Assembly: GCA_910578935.1 (NCBI GenBank)
Contig: CAJTSM010000024.1
Location: 1 to 35,818 of the forward strand
Source: an uncultured Oscillibacter sp.
GTDB taxonomy: Bacteria > Bacillota > Clostridia > Oscillospirales > Oscillospiraceae
Reading direction: 5' to 3'
DNA: 35,818 nucleotides
Each line of letters begins with the position of its first letter. The first letter of the stretch is position 1. The translations under genes were made by a program, and so were the position numbers. Of this stretch, positions 30,756 through 35,818 are shown piece by piece. A model generated the notes under the pieces. The model made no database searches. It had not been told where the DNA came from and saw nothing but the letters and a program-made list of their open reading frames with translations.

Positions 30756-31946
30756 ATGATGATCTACGCGGATAACGCGGCCACCACGAAAATGAGTCCG
30801 GCCGCTGTCAGCGCCATGCTGCCCTATATGAGCGAGCTCTACGGCAACCCTTCCAGCCTCTATGCCTTCGGCCAGAGGGCAAAGAAGGCCCTGGAAGATG
30901 CCCGCGGGCGCATCGCCGGATGTCTTGGCTGTGATCCAAGGGAGCTGACCTTCACCTCCGGCGGCAGCGAGGCGGACAACCAGGCTATTCGTTCCGCTGC
31001 CAAGCTGGGGGCCCGGAAGGGGAAACGTCACATTGTCTCCACCGCCTTTGAACACCACGCGGTGCTACACACCCTGAAAAGCCTGGAACGGGAAGAAGAC
31101 TTTGCCATCACTCTGTTGGACGTTCACGAAAACGGCCTGGTAACGCCGGAACAGGTGAAGAAGGCCATCCGGCCGGATACCTGCCTGGTGACCGTCATGT
31201 ATGCCAACAACGAAATCGGAACGGTCCAGCCCATCGCTGAGATCGGCGCAGTCTGCCGGGATATGGAGGTCTTGTTCCACACCGACGCAGTTCAGGCGGC
31301 GGGACATCTGCCCATCAATGTCCAAGTCCAAAACATCGACCTTCTCTCCATCTCCGCCCACAAGTTCCACGGCCCTAAAGGTATTGGCGCGCTCTACGCC
31401 CGCCGGGGCGTAGCCTTGTGCAGTCTCATTGAGGGCGGCTCTCAGGAGCGGGGGCTTCGGGCTGGAACCGAAAACATCCCTGCCGTTATGGGCATGGCGG
31501 CGGCGCTGGAGGAGGCGTGCGGGCAGCTGGAGGAAAACGCCGTCAAGGTTTCCGCTCTGCGGGACAAGCTCATCGCGGGCCTCTCGGAAATTCCCCACAG
31601 TGTCCTGAACGGTGACCCGGTAAAACGCCTTCCCGGAAACGCCAACTTTTGTTTCGAGGGCATTGAGGGTGAATCTTTGCTGCTCCTGCTGGACGACAAA
31701 GGCATCTGCGCCTCTTCCGGCTCCGCCTGCACCTCCGGCTCTCTGGACCCGAGCCATGTACTGCTGGCCATCGGGCGGCCTCACGAAATCGCCCACGGTT
31801 CTCTGAGGCTTACGATCAATGAGGAAACCACAGAGGCAGAGGTGGGGTATCTGATGGAAGCTGTCCGGGACGCGGTGTCGCGTCTGCGGAGTATGTCCCC
31901 GGTATGGCGGGACCTGGAGGGCGGAAAATTGCCGCATATTATCTAA
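30756..31946 (+). CDS. Cysteine desulfurase (NifS/IscS family)
   Basis: A 396-residue PLP enzyme that takes sulfur from cysteine as a persulfide and passes it to the scaffold encoded next. It shows YADNAATTKM at the start, EHHAVLHTL, NNEIGTVQPI, FHTDAVQAAGH, the PLP lysine in SAHKFHGPKG (K203) and the catalytic cysteine in SSGSACTSGS (C325). The short Cys-loop fits the NifS/IscS class I group. GGAGGA precedes the ATG. It has an operator-controlled promoter and is followed by nifU after 13 nt. Confidence 0.95.
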   Translation: MMIYADNAATTKMSPAAVSAMLPYMSELYGNPSSLYAFGQRAKKALEDARGRIAGCLGCDPRELTFTSGGSEADNQAIRSAAKLGARKGKRHIVSTAFEHHAVLHTLKSLEREEDFAITLLDVHENGLVTPEQVKKAIRPDTCLVTVMYANNEIGTVQPIAEIGAVCRDMEVLFHTDAVQAAGHLPINVQVQNIDLLSISAHKFHGPKGIGALYARRGVALCSLIEGGSQERGLRAGTENIPAVMGMAAALEEACGQLEENAVKVSALRDKLIAGLSEIPHSVLNGDPVKRLPGNANFCFEGIEGESLLLLLDDKGICASSGSACTSGSLDPSHVLLAIGRPHEIAHGSLRLTINEETTEAEVGYLMEAVRDAVSRLRSMSPVWRDLEGGKLPHII

Positions 31947-31959
31947 GGAGGATAAAATC

Positions 31960-32391
31960 ATGGCTTTATACAGCGAAAAAGTGATGGACCACTTCCGCAA
32001 TCCCCGGAATGTGGGAACCATGAAAGATGCCGACGGCGTAGGTGAAGTGGGAAACGCCAAATGCGGGGATATCATGAAAATCTACCTGAAAATTCGGGAG
32101 GGCATTATCCAAGATGTGAAGTTTGAAACCTTTGGCTGCGGCAGCGCCATTGCCTCCAGTTCCATAGCTACGGAGATGATCAAGGGTAAGCCGGTGGAAG
32201 AGGCCATGGCTCTGACCAACCAAGCGGTAGCGGAAGCCCTGGACGGCCTTCCGGCCCACAAGCTCCACTGCTCCGTCCTGGCGGAGGAGGCCATCAAGGC
32301 TGCGCTGAAGGACTATTACGACCGCCATGGCATTGCCTATGCCCCGGCTCGGTTCCCGGACTGCGCCCACTGTGAAGGCTGCGGACGGTAA
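31960..32391 (+). CDS. Fe-S cluster assembly scaffold protein (NifU/IscU N-terminal type)
   Basis: A 143-residue IscU-like scaffold. The three cluster cysteines are C35 (NAKCGD), C60 (FGCGSA) and C104 (KLHCSVLAEEA), with the conserved Asp D37. The text MDHFRNPRNVG at the N-terminus is typical. A short extra tail with CAHCEGC (C135, C138, C141) is not part of the minimal IscU fold and could bind metal. The gene follows nifS with AAGGAGG overlapping the region just after the nifS stop, and overlaps the start of the mnmA relic. Confidence 0.94.
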   Translation: MALYSEKVMDHFRNPRNVGTMKDADGVGEVGNAKCGDIMKIYLKIREGIIQDVKFETFGCGSAIASSSIATEMIKGKPVEEAMALTNQAVAEALDGLPAHKLHCSVLAEEAIKAALKDYYDRHGIAYAPARFPDCAHCEGCGR

Positions 32392-32508
32392 GTTCTTGGT
32401 TGCCATAAGCGGCGGCGTGGATTCTTCCACCGCCGCTTTTTTGCTGAAACAGCAGGCATGCCCGCGCCAGCTGTACCATGAAGCTCTACGAAAATCAAAG
32501 CGCGGAAA
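32372..32508 (+). pseudogene. mnmA: Truncated mnmA (tRNA 2-thiouridylase) relic
   Basis: A GTG start inside the end of nifU opens a frame reading KFLVAISGGVDSSTAAFLLK, the N-terminal PP-loop (SGGVDSS) of MnmA. After about 28 codons the frame is lost, and in the next frame MKLYEN follows, matching the GVTMKLYxN continuation of MnmA. The sequence then ends at the left terminus of a MITE-like element and no later MnmA segment is seen beyond it. MnmA thiolates U34 of tRNAs using NifS-derived sulfur and often follows nifU in clostridia. This copy is dead; an intact one must exist elsewhere or the modification is lost. Confidence 0.75.
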
Positions 32509-32675
32509 TTAGGCCCTGTTTGAAAATTGCCGGAATGCCCAACGGCGAGAGATTTTTACGCTGGGCGAGTCGATTTTCCGCAGGAATCCTGACGGATTTC
32601 AAGGGAAATCAACGAAGCATCCGCGGAAAAAGATCCGCCGTTTGGGCATTTTGGCATTTTTCAAACAGGGCCTAA
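32509..32675. mobile_element. 167-bp MITE-like element with 23-bp inverted termini
   Basis: The left end begins TTAGGCCCTGTTTGAAAA and its 23 bp match the right end at 22 positions. No open frame of note is inside. The core 32578-32603 is identical, inverted, to the core of the 170-bp element at 29535-29704. No clear target duplication is visible at the ends. The left terminus coincides with the breakpoint of mnmA. Confidence 0.75.
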
Positions 32676-33313
32676 GCACAAAACTGCTGCGAATCGGCAT
32701 GGGTGAATTCCAGGCGCCATGAGTAGTAGGGCACTGCTGGCGGGACTGATCCCGGGGCCTGCGGTGCTAAAGCGCTGGAGGCTAACAGCGCCCCCGCCCG
32801 CCGCTATCACAAGGCGGAACAGCCGGAGCTGAATCTGACGAGATGCTGGGCAAAAAAGCCTCCATGATAAGTTTGCCGGCTGGAGGAACGCTCCTCTGTT
32901 TTCAAAGAATAGAACGGATTTGCTCCGGCACATAATGCCGCTATTTTCAGCCCGCCGTTTCATCATGGACGACCCTGAAAATTTTTGGCGTGCAATGACG
33001 CAAATAAACTTCGGCGCGAAGGATATGGCCATGGCGCAAATAGATCTAGTTAGCTCCATTCAATAAAATTTAAGTTCCCTTGGCAATTCAACATGCCGGG
33101 GAAACTGGAGCCGATTTGATCCTTATTCCGCCGCCAGACAAATTCCAAAGCCGCGTCCAGCGGGCAGCCTGCTCTTGGCTAACCCTATAAAAGCGGTTTG
33201 TAAGAACTGCCCGGCGCAATTCTGAACTTATAAAAAATGCAGGAATTGGATATTTACGGATGGTCAGTCTTGGGGTATGCTGTCATAAAGTCTTTTCATT
33301 GGAGGCATGCAAC
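32676..33313. other. Gene-poor stretch of about 640 bp
   Basis: No gene could be supported. A short plus-strand frame near 32950-33065 (MDDPENFWRAMTQINFGAKD) reads protein-like but has no start signal and no recognised homologue, so it may be a remnant. A weak promoter (TTTACG, 17 bp, TATGCT) could lie near 33250-33285 and would serve the transporter gene. Confidence 0.4.
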
Positions 33314-33874
33314 ATGAAACAAACTTGGACTACGCAAAAAATTGTCTATACAGCCGTACTGGCGGCGCTGGTATGCGCGGTGACGTTTTTCCGCTTTCCC
33401 CTCTTTGGCTCCAAAATCCATTTCGCGAACGCCCTGTGCCTCTTGAGCGGCCTTCTGATGGGCCCTCTGGCCGGCGGATTGGCGGCAGGTTTGGGCTCCA
33501 CCCTGTACGACGCTCTTTTCGGCGGATATGATCTGCTGAACTGCGCCATCACCTTTTTGACCAAGTTCCTGATGGCCTGGCTCTGTGCCCGGATCGCCTT
33601 TTCCGGCGGGCGGGAGGCTGAGAGCCACAGCCGGAACATCGCCGCCTGCGTGGCCGGAGCTCTGTCCTATGTGGCAATGTACATGCTGAAAACTTTTGTC
33701 TTCCAGATGTTTGTCTACGGCTATCCCATGGAAACTGCCATAGTCACTATGGGAAGCAAACTACCTGCTTCCCTGCTCAACGCCATTGCGGCGATGATTG
33801 CCGCGCCGGTGCTTTATGCCGCCCTGACTCCCGCCCTCCGGCGAGCGGGACAGTTGGAGAAAATGCGAACCTAA
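33314..33874 (+). CDS. ECF transporter S component
   Basis: A 186-residue hydrophobic protein with about five or six membrane helices (IVYTAVLAALVCAVTFFRF, NALCLLSGLLMGPLAGGLAA, CAITFLTKFLMAWLCARIAF, IAACVAGALSYVAMYMLKTF, LLNAIAAMIAAPVLYAAL). The glycine-rich GPLAGGLAAGLGSTLYDALF and the small-residue patches in helix 1 are typical of substrate-binding S components of energy-coupling factor vitamin transporters. The ATG has GGAGG 8 nt upstream; an in-frame GTG 54 nt earlier has none. No EcfA/EcfT genes are nearby, so it presumably uses a shared module. No riboswitch was recognised upstream, so the vitamin is unknown. Confidence 0.85.
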   Translation: MKQTWTTQKIVYTAVLAALVCAVTFFRFPLFGSKIHFANALCLLSGLLMGPLAGGLAAGLGSTLYDALFGGYDLLNCAITFLTKFLMAWLCARIAFSGGREAESHSRNIAACVAGALSYVAMYMLKTFVFQMFVYGYPMETAIVTMGSKLPASLLNAIAAMIAAPVLYAALTPALRRAGQLEKMRT

Positions 33875-34033
33875 GATCCCGTTTAAAATCCCCAGACGCA
33901 CCTCTGGTCCGTTCTTTTCCCATTGCTCTGCGTTGAATTTTCTTGCCGGACATCAACCTGCCTACAAAAATTCATTTTGACCGGCAGGGAAAAACCGCCC
34001 ATATGGCGCGCCCGGAGATTTCAAACAGGCTCC
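33875..34033. repeat. Decayed MITE-like inverted repeat
   Basis: The left segment GATCCCGTTTAAAATCCCC (33875-33893) and the reverse complement of the right segment (starting GGAGCCTGTTTGAAATCTCC, 34014-34033) agree at about 15 of 19 positions. The GCCTGTTTGAAA part resembles the termini of the 167-bp element. It may be an old, mutated family member. No gene lies inside. Confidence 0.35.
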
Positions 34034-34047
34034 AAAAAAATTTACTC

Positions 34048-34076
34048 TTGACAGCGAGAACGCCCCGCGCTATGTA
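34048..34076 (+). promoter_or_regulatory. Promoter of a candidate intergenic RNA
   Basis: TTGACA at 34048-34053 and TATGTA at 34071-34076 are exactly 17 bp apart. No ORF with a ribosome binding site follows before a strong terminator at 34309-34354, which suggests a non-coding transcript. Confidence 0.45.
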
Positions 34077-34082
34077 CGCATA

Positions 34083-34350
34083 AACCGTTGAAGCGGAGAT
34101 CAAACCGGCTAAGCCTCCAAAAAGAGCCCGTGTCCTTGGGAATCGAGCGAGACACAGGCCGGCAAATGGACCGCTGAGGGCGAGGCAAAAGCGTTCCGCC
34201 GAGCGCTCCGTGACAGGTGCATGCGTCAGTTGCCTGAAGCATTTGGCACTCCGCTGAGAGCGCGGCTATTTCGGGCCGTAAAACAAGGCGGCGCTGCGAG
34301 CGATTTTTCGCCCGCCCTTGACTGGTTCTAAGTCGAGGGCGGGCGTTTTT
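34083..34350 (+). ncRNA. Candidate small RNA of about 265 nt
   Basis: A consensus-like promoter and a strong intrinsic terminator bound a stretch without a convincing coding frame. Local complementary segments (GTGTC...GACAC; CGCGGC...GGGCCG) suggest structure. I compared it by eye with 6S RNA, RNase P RNA, tmRNA, SRP RNA and common riboswitches and saw no diagnostic motif. It is non-coding by default only, so the call is tentative. Confidence 0.35.
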
Positions 34351-34355
34351 ATTTT
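34309..34355 (+). terminator. Strong rho-independent terminator
   Basis: CGCCCGCCCTTGACT (34309-34323), loop GGTTCTA and AGTCGAGGGCGGGCG (34331-34345) pair over 15 positions with one G-U, followed by TTTTTATTTT. It ends the candidate small RNA, or possibly readthrough from the transporter gene 430 bp upstream. Confidence 0.85.
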
Positions 34356-34534
34356 GTCCGCCCAGAAAAAGGAATCCTATGTACTACCCTCCTCTCAAGG
34401 TGCCGGAAAATAAATGGAACAGAGAGGAGACGGCTGGAAACAATCCAAAACCGTCTAAAAAATCTTTGCCGACCGCTTCGTACATAGATTACAGAAACTG
34501 TATCTCAAAAGACCGCCTGGATCATTTGAAACTC

Positions 34535-35590
34535 TCACCCCATAAGCCTCTTCACCTGTTCCGGATTGTCCGCAAAGCCCATTGCCGTTTCCTTTGTAAT
34601 CTTTCCCGCCTTATAAAGCCCCAGAATGGAACGATCCATGGTAATCATGCCCTCTCCGCTCCCCGCGGCGATGGCGTTATCGATCTGATGGGTTTTGTTG
34701 TCCCGAATCAGAGCCCGGATCGCGCTGTTCGCATGCATAATCTCAAACGCGGGCACCAAATTTCCCTTCACATCAGGCAGGAGCTGCTGTGAAACCACCG
34801 TGCGCAGCACCATGCTCAGCTGCACCCGCACCTGCGCCTGCTGGGCGCTGGGGAAGATATCCACAATCCGGTCGATCGTATTGACCGCTCCCTTGGTGTG
34901 CAGCGTGGCAATCAGCAGGTGTCCCGTTTCCGCAGCCGTCATGGCGGTGTGGATCGTCTCGCTGTCCCGCATCTCTCCCAGCAGGATGACATCCGGCGCC
35001 TGCCGCAGGCAGGCCCGGAGGGCCGACAGGTAATCCTCCGTATCAATTGCGATCTCTCTCTGGCTCACAATGCTGTTCTGATCCCGGTGCAGGAACTCAA
35101 TCGGGTCCTCCAGCGTGATGATATGGGATTCTCTTGTCCGGTTAATCCGGTCGATCAAGCACGCCTGGGTCGTGGACTTTCCACTGCCGGCCGTGCCGGT
35201 AACCAAGATCATACCATGCGTAACTTCCGCCAGGGACATGATCTCTTCTGGAATAGCGAGCGTCCGGTAATCCGGGATATCAAACGCGACCACCCTTATC
35301 ACCGCCGCCATAGATCCCCGCTGCCGGTACGTATTAACGCGAAACCGGGCCAAATCGGGAACGGACAGGGAAAAATCATCGTCTCCCTGCCGACGGTAAC
35401 GTTCCGGGTCCCGTCCGGCCAGCGCATACATCTCCATAACGAGCTCTTCCGTCTCTTCGGGAAGAACACGGCCGCCAATAGGTTTCAGCCGTTTATCCAG
35501 CTTTTCACACACTTCTCCGCCGGCTACGATGAACAGGTCGGAGGCCCCGTCTTCCACGGCCTGCCGTAAATAATCCAATAATTCCGCCAT
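34535..35590 (-). CDS. pilT: Type IV pilus twitching motility ATPase PilT
   Basis: A 351-residue hexameric ATPase that powers pilus retraction. It shows the N-terminal PilT domain (DGASDLFIVAGGEVCEKLDK), Walker A GTAGSGKST (132-140), the Asp box EDPIEFLHRD, Walker B VILLGEMRD (E206) and the His box TGHLLIATLHT. The C-terminal part has AIRALIRDNKTHQI and SILGLYKAGKIT, as in PilT rather than PilB. The expected AIRNLIRE motif reads AIRALIRD. The start ATG follows AGGAGGG, which overlaps the stop of the preceding gene; a longer frame upstream has no ribosome binding site. The two genes are probably part of a pilus operon extending beyond the window. Confidence 0.94.
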   Translation of the reverse strand: MAELLDYLRQAVEDGASDLFIVAGGEVCEKLDKRLKPIGGRVLPEETEELVMEMYALAGRDPERYRRQGDDDFSLSVPDLARFRVNTYRQRGSMAAVIRVVAFDIPDYRTLAIPEEIMSLAEVTHGMILVTGTAGSGKSTTQACLIDRINRTRESHIITLEDPIEFLHRDQNSIVSQREIAIDTEDYLSALRACLRQAPDVILLGEMRDSETIHTAMTAAETGHLLIATLHTKGAVNTIDRIVDIFPSAQQAQVRVQLSMVLRTVVSQQLLPDVKGNLVPAFEIMHANSAIRALIRDNKTHQIDNAIAAGSGEGMITMDRSILGLYKAGKITKETAMGFADNPEQVKRLMG

Positions 35591-35601
35591 TGCGCACCCT
35601 C

Positions 35602-35817
35602 CTAAAACATTGCTCCGTCCCAGATGTCCAGAGTCTCGTCCGTTTGCCACTCCTGGGCCGGGACCGTCCTCCAGCGCAGGACCCGGTAGCCCGTCCCGTC
35701 CAGCATAACCGCCGCCTCCAGATTCTGCGTGTCCGAAACCGGGCAGGTAAACGAACTACATTGGACAAGGGCATAAAAGGATAATGGTCTGACGGTATGC
35801 CCACCGTCAGATTTTCC
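35602..35817 (-). CDS. C-terminal part of a gene upstream of pilT (partial)
   Basis: The frame enters from the right edge and ends at TAG within the pilT ribosome binding site, giving 71 residues: SDGGHTVRPLSFYALVQCSS, then AAVMLDGTGYRVLRWRTVPA and QTDETLDIWDGAMF. I do not recognise the family from this end. Tight spacing (11 nt) to pilT suggests one operon and hence a role in type IV pili. Other frames here (one also open on the minus strand) have a less natural composition. Confidence 0.6.
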   Translation of the reverse strand, partial: GKSDGGHTVRPLSFYALVQCSSFTCPVSDTQNLEAAVMLDGTGYRVLRWRTVPAQEWQTDETLDIWDGAMF

Positions 35818-35818
35818 A

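Noticed and set aside
33060..33313. Vitamin riboswitch before the ECF S component
   Set aside because: No TPP, FMN, cobalamin, preQ1 or THF motif could be recognised by eye.
33260..33313. Longer start for the ECF S component
   Set aside because: The extension lacks a ribosome binding site and would add soluble residues; GGAGG sits at the right distance from the inner ATG.
1..35818. CRISPR arrays, tRNA and rRNA genes
   Set aside because: No regularly spaced repeat arrays, no cloverleaf-like GTTCRAATC segments and no rRNA signature sequences were noticed on reading both strands.

Overview
The window looks like a chromosomal segment of a Gram-positive, fairly GC-rich clostridial bacterium, probably of the Oscillospiraceae/Flavonifractor-Oscillibacter type. 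Supporting signs are strong GGAGG ribosome binding sites, SLH-anchored surface proteins with clostridial repeat domains, LytTR/GHKL two-component regulation, an IscR-NifS-NifU cluster, an ECF transporter subunit, a PilT ATPase and debris of Firmicutes mobile elements. The taxonomic placement is inference.

Layout. Positions 1-1183 hold relics of a mobile element: a frameshifted parA joined to a parB fragment, and the C-terminal end of a large serine recombinase. Next is a BlaI-like repressor overlapping a BlaR1-like M56 membrane peptidase (1297-3806). A gene-poor stretch (3807-4888) carries a small membrane-peptide gene on the minus strand and several RNA or DNA structures. From 4719 to 13660 lies a surface-protein locus: a LytTR-type promoter, LytTR response regulator, GHKL histidine kinase, a very large SLH surface protein split by one in-frame TAG, and a membrane-active-looking protein with a strong terminator. 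More decayed mobile DNA follows (a Sir2-like relic and a resolvase relic, 13922-14790). A second surface unit comprises a MalT-like LuxR regulator directly upstream of a second SLH protein (15008-20676). An AraC/GyrI-type regulator and a small protein with a frameshifted tail follow.

From 22809 to 29290 all genes are on the minus strand and concern sulfur amino acids: metN-metI-metQ, an FAD-linked 2-hydroxyacid oxidase and an aminotransferase form one operon, with cysK as a separate unit upstream. The met operon begins with the most interesting signal in the window: a consensus promoter, a 36-codon methionine-rich leader ORF and a perfect rho-independent terminator just before metN. This is the classic design of translation-coupled attenuation. 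From 29763 an Rrf2/IscR regulator, NifS and NifU follow on the plus strand, with inverted-repeat operators over the rrf2 and nifS promoters. An mnmA gene that would complete the cluster is truncated next to a 167-bp MITE. A trpA relic lies between rrf2 and nifS. The window ends with an ECF S-component, a candidate small RNA with its own promoter and terminator, and pilT behind the end of another gene on the minus strand.

How the genes fit together. NifS and NifU use cysteine, which CysK makes, to build Fe-S clusters that Rrf2 probably senses. MetNIQ with the oxidase and transaminase could take up methionine or its 2-hydroxy/2-keto analogues and interconvert them. The two SLH proteins share their C-terminal modules, and each is preceded by its own regulator, which suggests separately controlled cell-surface displays.
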